Shown one piece after another: positions 15,791 to 24,455 of a stretch of DNA of 33,145 bases (position 1 is the first letter of the stretch; the number at the start of each line of letters is the position of its first letter). The DNA is from Winogradskyella sp. Its GTDB lineage: Bacteria > Bacteroidota > Bacteroidia > Flavobacteriales > Flavobacteriaceae. Both the position numbers and the translations under genes were made by a program. Below the pieces are notes generated by a model. The model was given only the letters and a program-made list of their open reading frames with translations, did not search any database and was not told the DNA's origin. The stretch lies in the NCBI GenBank assembly GCA_028383925.1, contig JAOEWO010000026.1, positions 1 to 33,145 of the forward strand, written 5' to 3'.

Positions 15791-15820
15791 AAAAAAGCTC
15801 CATATAAGATATGAAGCTTT
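15791..15820 (-). terminator. Intrinsic terminator after gltA
   Basis: On the minus strand: AAAGCTTCATAT (15820-15809), loop CTT, ATATGGAGCTTT (15805-15794), a 12-bp stem with one G-U pair, running into a 6-T tract (15796-15791). It begins 18 nt after the gltA stop, only 11 nt before the ATG of the next gene. Confidence 0.8.
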
Positions 15821-15838
15821 ATTAATTTGTTATTAAAT

Positions 15839-17125
15839 CTAACGATTTTTTATCGTTTTAAATGCTCTGTATGTTTCACCAATATATAATTGTCTTGGCC
15901 TACCAATTGGTTCTTTACGTAAACGCATTTCTCTCCACTGTGCAATCCACCCTGGTAAACGACCTAATGCAAACATAACTGTAAACATTTCTACAGGTAT
16001 GCCCATAGCTCTGTAAATAATACCTGAGTAAAAATCTACATTAGGATACAATTTTCTATCTACAAAATAAGGATCTTCTAAGGCTTCTTTTTCTAATCCT
16101 TTGGCAATATCTAAAATAGGATCTTCTACTCCTAATTGCGCTAAGACTTCATCTGCTGCAACCTTAATAATCTTAGCTCTTGGATCGAAGTTTTTATAAA
16201 CACGGTGACCAAAGCCCATTAAACGGAAAGGATCATCTTTATCTTTTGCTTTAGACATGTATTTTTTAGTGTCACCACCATCTTCTTTTATAGCTTCTAA
16301 CATTTCTAACACCGCTTGGTTAGCACCACCATGAAGTGGTCCCCAAAGTGCAGATATACCAGATGCTAAAGACACAAATAAACCGGCATGAGATGAACCT
16401 GCTATACGTACAGTAGATGTAGAACAGTTTTGCTCGTGGTCTGCGTGTAATATTAATAGCTTATCTAGCGCATTAACTAAAATAGGATTTTGTTCGTATT
16501 CGCCATTAGGGCTTTTAAACATCATCTTTAGTACATTTTCTACATATCCTAAACTGTCGTCACCATATTCTAACGGCATACCATGTTTTTTACGCATAGT
16601 CCATGCTACAAGCACAGGGAATTTACCTAAGATTCTAACAATAGCATTGTACATTTCTTCTTCAGAATCTACATCTACAGATGTAGGATTAAAAGCAGTA
16701 AGTGCACTCGTTAAAGATGACAAAACACCCATTGGATGAGCCGACTTAGGAAAAGCATCTAATATTTTCTTAACATCATCATCTACAACAGAATGCGATT
16801 TTATATCAGCATGAAACTTCTGTAATTCATTTTCTGTTGGTAATTCACCAAAAATCAATAAATAAACAACTTCTAAAAAGTCTGCTTTTTCTGCCAACTC
16901 TTCAATAGAATAACCTCTATATCTTAACACACCTTTTTCACCATCAAGAAATGTAATTGCACTTTCACAACTACCTGTGTTCTTGTAACCAGGATCTATG
17001 GTAATTACTCCACCTGTAGCACTTCTTAGACTTTTTACATCAATAGCAACTTCATTTTCTGAGCCAACTATTAATGGAAACTCGTACTTTTTACCATTAA
17101 TTTCTAGGATAGCTTTTTCTGACAT
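15839..17125 (-). CDS. gltA: Citrate synthase
   Basis: 428 residues, the size of the large Gram-negative type. It condenses oxaloacetate and acetyl-CoA in the first step of the TCA cycle. Family marks include VLRYRGYSIEELAEKADFLE, ILHADHEQNCSTSTVR with the first catalytic His region, GPLHGGANQ, MGFGHRVYKNFDPRAK and the catalytic Asp in NVDFYSGIIYRAMGI. It has a promoter with a -7 element identical to the one before eno, and it ends in a strong hairpin. Divergent from the DUF481 gene. Confidence 0.98.
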   Translation of the reverse strand: MSEKAILEINGKKYEFPLIVGSENEVAIDVKSLRSATGGVITIDPGYKNTGSCESAITFLDGEKGVLRYRGYSIEELAEKADFLEVVYLLIFGELPTENELQKFHADIKSHSVVDDDVKKILDAFPKSAHPMGVLSSLTSALTAFNPTSVDVDSEEEMYNAIVRILGKFPVLVAWTMRKKHGMPLEYGDDSLGYVENVLKMMFKSPNGEYEQNPILVNALDKLLILHADHEQNCSTSTVRIAGSSHAGLFVSLASGISALWGPLHGGANQAVLEMLEAIKEDGGDTKKYMSKAKDKDDPFRLMGFGHRVYKNFDPRAKIIKVAADEVLAQLGVEDPILDIAKGLEKEALEDPYFVDRKLYPNVDFYSGIIYRAMGIPVEMFTVMFALGRLPGWIAQWREMRLRKEPIGRPRQLYIGETYRAFKTIKNR

Positions 17126-17157
17126 ATATTTTTATTTATTTATAATTTTAAGGAATA

Positions 17158-17172
17158 CAAATTTACAAAATA
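17158..17172 (-). promoter_or_regulatory. gltA promoter element, 15-mer shared with eno
   Basis: The minus strand reads TATTTTGTAAATTTG; its last 8 bases, TAAATTTG, are an exact TAnnTTTG. It ends 32 nt before the gltA ATG. The same 15 bases occur before eno at 19450-19464. Confidence 0.55.
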
Positions 17173-17271
17173 TCAAACGATTTCGGTAGTGGATTTATAA
17201 CGGTTTTAACACTTATAAAAGTTAAGTTACAATTGTCAATAATTTTAAATTCAACTTACGTAAAATGATAC

Positions 17272-17279
17272 TATTTTTG
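17272..17279 (+). promoter_or_regulatory. -7 element TATTTTTG of the DUF481 gene
   Basis: TATTTTTG fits TAnnTTTG and lies 25 nt before the ATG at 17305. No -33 TTG at the proper distance. Confidence 0.4.
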
Positions 17280-17304
17280 CGGTTAATTTATTGTTTTTAA
17301 AATT

Positions 17305-18063
17305 ATGACTAAAAGGATTCTTTTTCTTTTTATATGGTGTACCGCTTTTACTTTTTGCAAAGCACAAATTGTTAATGTAGAATCTTTAAGACGTGCAACA
17401 GATTCTTCAAAATGGTCTGGATCTGCTAGTTTAGATTTGGGTTTAATTAAAAATACAAATTCTATTTTTAGGATTACAAATAGAGCTAGAGTACAATATA
17501 ACACAGAAAACAATCTTTTCCTTTTTATAAACGATATCAATTTACAAAAGATTGAAAATAACTCATTTGTAAACCGAGGCATTCAACATTTTAGATATAA
17601 CAGAACACTAAATGAGAAGATTAAACTCGAAGGTTTTATACAAAGCCAGTATGATGAAGTGTCTGATATTAAATTTAGAGGATTGCTAGGTGTTGGGCCG
17701 CGTTTTAAACTCTCAAAAAACAAAAAATACAGATATTATTTAGGCACACTGTTAATGTATGAACACGAAGAGGCTTCAAGCAACTCTATAAATATATTAA
17801 GAGATTTTAGAGGAAGTACTTATTTTTCTTGTAGCCTATACCCATTAGATCATTTATCAATAGTTAGCACTACATACTACCAGCCTGTATTAAAACAATT
17901 TTCTGATTTTAGAATATCTAATGAAACATCGATCGCTTTTAAAATTTTAGAAAATCTTTTATTTAAAACATCTTTTATTTACAATTTTGATACTGATCCT
18001 ATTATTGGTATTCCAAATACTCAGTACGAATTAACAAATGGAATCGTTTACTCTTTTAATTAA
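17305..18063 (+). CDS. DUF481-family outer-membrane beta-barrel protein
   Basis: 252 residues. A signal peptide (MTKRILFLFIWCTAFTFCKAQ) is followed by about 230 residues of alternating strands. The DUF481 pattern is visible in WSGSASLDLGLIKNTNSIFR, FLFINDINLQK, FVNRGIQHFRYNRTLNEKIK, EGFIQSQYDEV and LLGVGPRFKL, and the protein closes with a strand ending YSFN. The family is found in outer membranes of Gram-negatives; its function is unknown. It stands alone between divergent gltA and convergent eno and interrupts the gltA-eno pairing. Confidence 0.82.
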   Translation: MTKRILFLFIWCTAFTFCKAQIVNVESLRRATDSSKWSGSASLDLGLIKNTNSIFRITNRARVQYNTENNLFLFINDINLQKIENNSFVNRGIQHFRYNRTLNEKIKLEGFIQSQYDEVSDIKFRGLLGVGPRFKLSKNKKYRYYLGTLLMYEHEEASSNSINILRDFRGSTYFSCSLYPLDHLSIVSTTYYQPVLKQFSDFRISNETSIAFKILENLLFKTSFIYNFDTDPIIGIPNTQYELTNGIVYSFN

Positions 18064-18069
18064 TTGAAC

Positions 18070-18099
18070 AAAAAAAGCCTCTCATTTCTGAAAGGCTTT
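18070..18099. terminator. Bidirectional terminator between DUF481 gene and eno
   Basis: AAAGCCT (18074-18080) pairs with AGGCTTT (18093-18099), and an inner TCA/TGA (18082-18084/18089-18091) pairs after one mismatch, loop TTTC. A run of A before the stem (18070-18076) serves eno on the minus strand; TTTGTTAATTTATTTTT follows on the plus strand. Confidence 0.75.
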
Positions 18100-18119
18100 G
18101 TTAATTTATTTTTAACGTT

Positions 18120-19430
<1,311 letters not shown>

Positions 19431-19449
19431 TTAATCATTGTTTTCAAAT

Positions 19450-19464
19450 CAAATTTACAAAATA
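19450..19464 (-). promoter_or_regulatory. eno promoter element, 15-mer shared with gltA
   Basis: Minus strand TATTTTGTAAATTTG, containing the -7 element TAAATTTG, ends 34 nt before the eno ATG. Identical to the copy before gltA (17158-17172). Confidence 0.55.
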
Positions 19465-19533
19465 GTTAGTCTAAATGATATGTACTCATTGTAGAATTGT
19501 ATTATAACTAAACTATAATGTTTTCGTAAAACA

Positions 19534-19569
19534 AAATTGGCAATGATTACTAAAAATCATTGCCAATTT
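19534..19569 (-). terminator. Intrinsic terminator of carA
   Basis: A 15-bp perfect stem (19534-19548 with 19555-19569) around a 6-nt loop begins one base after the carA stop codon. On the minus strand it runs into TTTTGTTTTA. This is the most stable hairpin of the left two thirds of the window. Confidence 0.85.
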
Positions 19570-19570
19570 G

Positions 19571-20677
19571 CTATTGGTTATTTTTAATATTATCAATAAA
19601 CTGATCAAAAAGATACACAGAATCGTTTGGTCCAGGACTGGCTTCTGGGTGGTATTGTACCGAAAAGCAGTTTTTATCTTTTAGTTTAATACCTGCAACC
19701 GTGTTATCATTAAGGTGTACATGGGTAATTTCTATGTTACTATTGGCTTCTGTTTCTTCTCTATTAATGGCAAAACCATGATTTTGTGATGTAATTTCAC
19801 CTTTGCCAGTAATTAAGTTTTTTACGGGATGGTTTATACCTCTATGACCATTGTGCATTTTGTAAGTAGAAATTCCATTTGCTAAGGCAATAACCTGGTG
19901 GCCTAAACAAATACCAAATAAGGGTTTATTCTTGGCAATTATCGCTTTTGCTACAGCTTGTGCTTCAATTAAAGGTTCTGGGTCACCTGGGCCATTAGAT
20001 AAGAAATAACCATCAGGGTTAAAAGCTTCTAAATCTTCAAACTTTGAATTGTAAGGAAACACTTTTATATAAGCATCTCGCTTTGCTAAATTTCTAAGTA
20101 TATTTTTTTTAATACCAATATCTAAAGCCGCAATTTTATATGATGCATTTTCATCACCGTAGAAATAAGGCTCTTTTGTAGAAACTCGAGAGGCTAACTC
20201 TAGGCCTTTCATAGAAGGAATTTCAGCTAATTGTTTTTTAAGCTTATCAATATCTTCAACCTCTGTAGAAATAACAGCATTCATAGCACCATTATCTCTA
20301 ATATAGCTAACAAGTGCTCTTGTATCTACATCTGCAATAGCCAATGTATTATATTTTACAAAAAAGTCTTCTAAGGAAGAATCTGCAGCAGGTCTTGAAT
20401 ATTCGAAACTAAAATTTTTACAAATTAAACCAGCAATCTTAACACCGTCTGATTCTACTTCATCTTCTTTGGTACCATAGTTACCTATGTGCGCATTTGT
20501 GGTTACCATTAACTGACCGTAATAAGAAGGGTCTGTGAAAATTTCTTGATAACCTGTAGTACCAGTATTAAAACATACCTCACCGAAGGCTGAACCTTCT
20601 TTACCGATAGATTTACCATGAAAGATAGTACCATCAGCTAATAAAATAAGAGCTTTTTTTCTTTGTTTATATTTCAT
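19571..20677 (-). CDS. carA: Carbamoyl-phosphate synthase small subunit
   Basis: 368 residues. It frees ammonia from glutamine and passes it to CarB, feeding pyrimidine and arginine synthesis. The N-terminal domain shows LLADGTIFHGKSIG, GEVCFNTGTTGYQEIFTDPS and GNYG. The class I glutaminase domain has LSNGPGDPEPL, the catalytic Cys in FGICLGHQV, and the His-Glu pair in VQYHPEASPGP. carB is not in the window. The gene follows rplQ behind a terminator and ends in its own hairpin. Confidence 0.98.
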   Translation of the reverse strand: MKYKQRKKALILLADGTIFHGKSIGKEGSAFGEVCFNTGTTGYQEIFTDPSYYGQLMVTTNAHIGNYGTKEDEVESDGVKIAGLICKNFSFEYSRPAADSSLEDFFVKYNTLAIADVDTRALVSYIRDNGAMNAVISTEVEDIDKLKKQLAEIPSMKGLELASRVSTKEPYFYGDENASYKIAALDIGIKKNILRNLAKRDAYIKVFPYNSKFEDLEAFNPDGYFLSNGPGDPEPLIEAQAVAKAIIAKNKPLFGICLGHQVIALANGISTYKMHNGHRGINHPVKNLITGKGEITSQNHGFAINREETEANSNIEITHVHLNDNTVAGIKLKDKNCFSVQYHPEASPGPNDSVYLFDQFIDNIKNNQ

Positions 20678-20732
20678 TTGTTGCGTTTAAATAAGTTCTT
20701 GAATGCACAAGAAACAAGTTTTACAAAATTCC

Positions 20733-20767
20733 AAAAAAAAAGGATAAACTGAAACAGTTTACCCTTT
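20733..20767 (-). terminator. Terminator after rplQ, upstream of carA
   Basis: On the minus strand AAAGG-G-TAAACTG (20767-20755), loop TTT, CAGTTTA-T-CCTTT (20751-20739) pair with one mismatch between the 5-bp and 7-bp parts, and a run of nine T (20741-20733) follows. It should end the rpsD-rpoA-rplQ transcript. Confidence 0.8.
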
Positions 20768-20791
20768 ATATTTATTAATGCTTATTAACAT

Positions 20792-21265
20792 TTATTCTTC
20801 TTCGTTTGAAGCATTAGTCTCCACTGGTGGATTTGTAGTAGCTTTGCTACCGCCTCTTCTACTTCTACGTGTAGTTTTCTTCTCTGCTTTACCAGCATTA
20901 TAAAGCTCGTTGTAATCAACTAACTCAATCATTGCCATATCAGCATTATCACCTAATCTGTTACCGAGTTTAATGATACGTGTATAACCACCTGGACGGT
21001 CACCAATTTTTGGAGCAACATCTCTAAACAATTCTGCAACAACATCTTTTTGTCTTAGCCTAGCCATTACAATACGTCTGTTGTGTGTAGTATCTGTTTT
21101 AGATTTTGTTATCATTGGTTCTACAAACTGCTTTAAGGCTTTCGCTTTGGCAACAGTAGTATTAATACGTTTGTGCTCTATTAAAGAACAAGCCATATTA
21201 GCTAGCATTGCTTTTCTGTGTGCTGTTTGTCTTCCTAAGTGATTGAATTTTTTTCCGTGTCTCAT
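20792..21265 (-). CDS. rplQ: 50S ribosomal protein L17
   Basis: 157 residues. The L17 core ([20 protein letters not shown], then [17 protein letters not shown], then [25 protein letters not shown]) ends at about residue 120. The last 35 or so residues are a low-complexity tail, first basic ([11 protein letters not shown]) and then Thr/Asn/Glu-rich. E. coli L17 has 127 residues. Such tails are usual in Bacteroidota. Last gene of the rpsD-rpoA-rplQ unit. Confidence 0.98.
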   Translation of the reverse strand: MRHGKKFNHLGRQTAHRKAMLANMACSLIEHKRINTTVAKAKALKQFVEPMITKSKTDTTHNRRIVMARLRQKDVVAELFRDVAPKIGDRPGGYTRIIKLGNRLGDNADMAMIELVDYNELYNAGKAEKKTTRRSRRGGSKATTNPPVETNASNEEE

Positions 21266-21324
21266 GACATTTGTTTTATCATCTTGCTACTAAACTCGTA
21301 AATAGAGGAGCAAAATATGATTAA

Positions 21325-22317
21325 TTAATCTTTATCTAATTTGTATTTGCTTAAATCCATGCCAAAGTTAAGACCCTTCACATTTACTAATTCTTCTAGC
21401 TCTGTTAAAGACTTCTTACCGAAGTTTCTGAATTTCATTAAATCGTTTTTATTGAATGATACTAAGTCACCTAAAGTATCTACTTCTGCAGCTTTTAAAC
21501 AGTTAAGAGCACGTACAGAAAGATCCATATCAACTAATTTAGTTTTCAATAGCTGTCTCATGTGAAGTGATTCTTCATCATAAGTTTCTGTTTGAGCAAT
21601 TTCATCAGCTTCTAAAGTGATACGCTCATCAGAGAATAACATGAAGTGGTGAATTAATATTTTAGCAGCTTCTGTTAAAGCATCTTTAGGATTAATTGAT
21701 CCATCAGTTCTGATCTCAAAAACTAATTTTTCGTAATCTGTTTTTTGCTCTACACGGTAATTTTCGATAGCATATTTTACATTCTTAATAGGAGTGTAAA
21801 TTGAATCCGTAAAAATAGTACCGATTGGAGCAGATGCCTTTTTGTTTTCTTCAGCAGGAACGTAACCTCTACCTTTTTCAATAGTAAGTTCCATATTGAT
21901 GTTTACTTTAGGATCTAAGTTACAAATCACTAAATCTGTATTTAAAACTTGGAAACCAGAAATAAACTTCTGAAAATCGCCAGCAGTAATTTGATCTTGA
22001 CCAGAAATAGAAATCGTAACAGTTTCGTTATCAATTTCATCAATTTGGCGCTTAAAGTTAACTTGCTTTAAGTTTAAAATCATTTCTGTAACGTCTTCAA
22101 CTACACCTGAAATAGTAGAAAATTCGTGATCTACACCTTCTACTCTAACTGATGTTATTGCAAAACCTTCTAATGAAGATAATAAAACTCTTCTTAGAGC
22201 ATTACCAACAGTTAAACCGTAACCTGGTTCTAAAGGTCTAAATTCAAATTTACCTTCGAAGTCAGTAGAATCAATCATGATTACCTTATCGGGCTTCTGA
22301 AAATTTAATATTGCCAT
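21325..22317 (-). CDS. rpoA: DNA-directed RNA polymerase alpha subunit
   Basis: 330 residues. The N-terminal domain (dimerisation and assembly) shows [31 protein letters not shown] and [10 protein letters not shown]. The C-terminal domain (about residues 265-320), which contacts DNA and activators, shows [20 protein letters not shown] and [15 protein letters not shown]. It sits between rpsD and rplQ as in most bacteria. Its start context is AAAAATTATG, without a Shine-Dalgarno sequence. Confidence 0.99.
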   Translation of the reverse strand: MAILNFQKPDKVIMIDSTDFEGKFEFRPLEPGYGLTVGNALRRVLLSSLEGFAITSVRVEGVDHEFSTISGVVEDVTEMILNLKQVNFKRQIDEIDNETVTISISGQDQITAGDFQKFISGFQVLNTDLVICNLDPKVNINMELTIEKGRGYVPAEENKKASAPIGTIFTDSIYTPIKNVKYAIENYRVEQKTDYEKLVFEIRTDGSINPKDALTEAAKILIHHFMLFSDERITLEADEIAQTETYDEESLHMRQLLKTKLVDMDLSVRALNCLKAAEVDTLGDLVSFNKNDLMKFRNFGKKSLTELEELVNVKGLNFGMDLSKYKLDKD

Positions 22318-22411
22318 AATTTTTCTTCTTTTAATTGTTGTTTAGTTGCGCGGTTTATAAGTATGAAGAAGACCAATAAACCCTTTGGCTAAACACCAAT
22401 ATGATTATATA

Positions 22412-23017
22412 TTATTTAGAGTAAAGTTCAACGATAAACTGCTCGTTGATTTGTTCTGGAATTTGTATTCTCGCAGGCACAGCAACATATGTTCCTTCCA
22501 TTGATCCTGTATTCCAAGTTATCCATTCGTATACATTGCTAGAATTAGCTAATGAATTTTGAATAACTTCTAATGATTTTGATTTTTCTCTAACACCAAC
22601 AACATCACCAGCTTTTAATTGGTATGAAGGTACATTAACCTTTTGCCCATTAACTGTAATATGTCTGTGAGATACTAATTGTCTAGCACCACTACGTGTT
22701 GGAGCAACACCCATTCTAAAAACAACGTTATCTAAACGAGATTCACATAATTGAAGTAAAACTTCACCTGTAATACCTTGAGCAGCTGTTGCTTTTTTAA
22801 ACATGTTTCTGAATTGCTTCTCTAATACACCATAAGTATATTTAGCTTTTTGCTTCTCCATTAGTTGGATAGCATATTCAGATTTTTTACCTCTACGCTT
22901 GTTAGCACCATGCTGTCCAGGTGGGTAATTTCTTTTTTCGAAAGCTTTATCGTCTCCGAATATAGCTTGACCAAATTTTCGAGCTATTTTTGTTTTAGGA
23001 CCAGTATATCTTGCCAT
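22412..23017 (-). CDS. rpsD: 30S ribosomal protein S4
   Basis: 201 residues. S4 binds 16S rRNA early in assembly. The start ([16 protein letters not shown]) is followed by [20 protein letters not shown], and the S4 RNA-binding domain is at about residues 90-155 ([34 protein letters not shown]). No zinc-binding cysteines at the N-terminus. The gene has its own promoter and a folded leader, and a terminator separates it from rpsK. S4 is a known translational autoregulator in E. coli and B. subtilis, so the leader may be its target here. Confidence 0.99.
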   Translation of the reverse strand: MARYTGPKTKIARKFGQAIFGDDKAFEKRNYPPGQHGANKRRGKKSEYAIQLMEKQKAKYTYGVLEKQFRNMFKKATAAQGITGEVLLQLCESRLDNVVFRMGVAPTRSGARQLVSHRHITVNGQKVNVPSYQLKAGDVVGVREKSKSLEVIQNSLANSSNVYEWITWNTGSMEGTYVAVPARIQIPEQINEQFIVELYSK

Positions 23018-23031
23018 AATTAAATTGTTTA

Positions 23032-23088
23032 GAGAGTGATTACAGAATTAAGGTCTTAATCTTATCCTTCTGTAAGCATTAAACTCTC
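23032..23088 (-). promoter_or_regulatory. Folded 5' leader of rpsD, candidate r-protein regulatory RNA
   Basis: The stretch before rpsD forms a nested hairpin on the minus strand: outer stem GAGAGT (23088-23083) with ACTCTC (23037-23032), inner stem TTACAGAA (23075-23068) with TTCTGTAA (23047-23040), and an asymmetric internal loop of 7 and 2 nt. The 20-nt apex can itself pair (TTAA-GACC-TTAA). It lies within a leader of roughly 100 nt and ends 14 nt before the ATG. The pairing is seen; control by S4 is inferred. Confidence 0.55.
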
Positions 23089-23119
23089 GATTGATACTTG
23101 TTTATAATTTTTCAGTTTG

Positions 23120-23149
23120 CAAATTTACATATAAAAAAGTTAATTTCAA
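23120..23149 (-). promoter_or_regulatory. Promoter of rpsD-rpoA-rplQ
   Basis: Minus strand TTG (23149-23147), a 19-nt spacer and TAAATTTG (23127-23120): both consensus parts at good spacing. The TTG is the first three bases of the 3' arm of the rpsK terminator. The predicted leader before rpsD is about 95-100 nt. Confidence 0.65.
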
Positions 23150-23174
23150 CTGAATAAACAATTGAAATTAACTT
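23133..23174 (-). terminator. Terminator after rpsK
   Basis: Arms 23162-23174 and 23137-23149 form a 13-bp perfect stem (minus strand AAGTTAATTTCAA ... TTGAAATTAACTT) with a 12-nt loop and a T tract down to 23133. It starts 15 nt after the rpsK stop. Confidence 0.75.
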
Positions 23175-23189
23175 CTAAAATATTATAAA

Positions 23190-23573
23190 TTATACACGAC
23201 GTCTTTTTGGAGGACGACAACCGTTGTGTGGCAATGGAGTAACATCAATAATTTCTGATACTTCAATACCTGCATTATGTACAGATCTTATTGCAGATTC
23301 TCTACCGTTACCAGGACCTTTTACGTAAGCTTTCACTTTCTTTAATCCGGCTTCTTTAGCAACAGCTGCAGCATCTTCAGCAGCTAATTGTGCAGCATAC
23401 GGAGTGTTCTTTTTAGAACCCCTGAATCCCATCTTACCAGCTGATGACCATGAAATAACGTCACCTTTTTTGTTTGTTAACGATATAATAATGTTGTTAA
23501 AAGAGGCCGTTATGTGTAACTCACCTACTGCATCAACAATTACTTTACGTTTTTTAGTACTTGACTTTGCCAT
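23190..23573 (-). CDS. rpsK: 30S ribosomal protein S11
   Basis: 127 residues. S11 forms part of the platform of the small subunit. Marks: [53 protein letters not shown] and the invariant end [15 protein letters not shown]. It is followed by a terminator, so it closes the long S10-spc transcript. An unusual 106-nt gap with short direct repeats separates it from rpsM. Confidence 0.99.
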   Translation of the reverse strand: MAKSSTKKRKVIVDAVGELHITASFNNIIISLTNKKGDVISWSSAGKMGFRGSKKNTPYAAQLAAEDAAAVAKEAGLKKVKAYVKGPGNGRESAIRSVHNAGIEVSEIIDVTPLPHNGCRPPKRRRV

Positions 23574-23585
23574 GTTTTTTAGTTT

Positions 23586-23613
23586 CTAGTTGTTAGCATT
23601 TAGTTGTTAGAAT
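23586..23613. repeat. Two tandem 14-nt units in the rpsM-rpsK gap
   Basis: CTAGTTGTTAGCAT (23586-23599) and TTAGTTGTTAGAAT (23600-23613) agree at 12 of 14 positions. On the transcribed strand this is CTAACAACTA twice, just before the rpsK ATG. Confidence 0.6.
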
Positions 23614-23656
23614 CCTAGACTTTTACATTTCAGACAGATTCATCTAACGTCTCATT

Positions 23657-23670
23657 ACTAATGACTAATG
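23657..23670. repeat. Tandem ACTAATG x2 in the rpsM-rpsK gap
   Basis: ACTAATGACTAATG is two exact 7-nt units, 10 nt after the rpsM stop on the minus strand. Together with the 14-nt repeats it gives the gap a non-unique character. Confidence 0.5.
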
Positions 23671-23679
23671 TCTTAATTA

Positions 23680-24054
23680 TTATTTAGTTACTTTTTTCTT
23701 GTTAGCAACCGTTTTACGTCTACCTTTTCTTGTACGAGAATTATTCTTAGTACGTTGTCCTCTTAACGGAAGACCTGCTCTATGACGGATACCTCTATAA
23801 CAACCTATATCCATTAATCTCTTAATGTTTAATTGTGTTTCAGAACGTAACTCACCTTCGATTTTGAAAGTTCCAACAGCGTCACGGATTGCTCCAATTT
23901 CGTCATCAGTCCAATCTTGTACTTTTGTACTCTCGTCTACTTTAGCTGCTGCTAAAATTTCTTTTGATCTACTTCTACCTACACCATAGATGTATGTTAA
24001 AGAAATAATTCCTCTTTTCTGTTTTGGTATATCTACACCTGCAATTCTTGCCAT
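23680..24054 (-). CDS. rpsM: 30S ribosomal protein S13
   Basis: 124 residues. S13 sits in the head of the small subunit and touches tRNA and S19. Marks: [52 protein letters not shown] and [20 protein letters not shown], the basic tail that reaches the P site. It begins 2 nt after the rpmJ stop (TAATTATG). Confidence 0.99.
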   Translation of the reverse strand: MARIAGVDIPKQKRGIISLTYIYGVGRSRSKEILAAAKVDESTKVQDWTDDEIGAIRDAVGTFKIEGELRSETQLNIKRLMDIGCYRGIRHRAGLPLRGQRTKNNSRTRKGRRKTVANKKKVTK

Positions 24055-24056
24055 AA

Positions 24057-24173
24057 TTACCCTTGTCTTTGTTTGAATCTAGGATTCTTTTTGTTAATGA
24101 CGTAAAGTCTGCCTTTTCTGCGGACTAATTTACAGTCTGCACTTCTTTTCTTTACTGATGCTCTTACTTTCAT
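24057..24173 (-). CDS. rpmJ: 50S ribosomal protein L36, zinc-free form
   Basis: 38 residues, found by reading the gap between infA and rps[21 protein letters not shown] and then [18 protein letters not shown]. Position, length and the ends MKVRASVKK and KQRQG identify L36. The zinc form has three Cys and one His; here only Cys14 remains and the others are Ser, Lys/Asn and Arg/Phe, so it should not bind zinc. It starts 54 nt after infA and is followed after 2 nt by rpsM. Confidence 0.97.
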   Translation of the reverse strand: MKVRASVKKRSADCKLVRRKGRLYVINKKNPRFKQRQG

Positions 24174-24227
24174 CTTGTGTTATTATTTACTACTATTTGT
24201 AAAATGAAACCTTACGGTATCATTGTA

Positions 24228-24443
24228 TTAGTATCTATAAGTTATTCGAGCCTTAGTTAAATCGTAAGGACTCATTTCTAATTTCACTTTATCACCTGGT
24301 AATAACTTAATGTAATGCATACGCATCTTACCAGAGATATGTGCAGTCACTATATGACCATTTTCTAATTCAACACGAAACATAGCATTTGATAATGCTT
24401 CTATGATTGTACCGTCTTGTTCAATTGCTGCTTGTTTTGCCAT
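24228..24443 (-). CDS. infA: Translation initiation factor IF-1
   Basis: 71 residues, one OB-fold domain. It binds the ribosomal A site during initiation. Marks: [40 protein letters not shown] and [14 protein letters not shown]. It lies between secY and rpmJ, the usual place in this operon. Confidence 0.98.
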   Translation of the reverse strand: MAKQAAIEQDGTIIEALSNAMFRVELENGHIVTAHISGKMRMHYIKLLPGDKVKLEMSPYDLTKARITYRY

Positions 24444-24455
24444 AGTATATGTATA

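Noticed and set aside
15780..15803. Upstream ATG of the arginine-deiminase-like gene
   Set aside because: It lies inside the terminator stem of gltA; the ATG at 15779 gives the expected N-terminus.
20696..20713. TTCTTG/CAAGAA inverted repeat upstream of carA
   Set aside because: A 6-bp arm with a 6-nt loop is common by chance; no promoter elements align with it.
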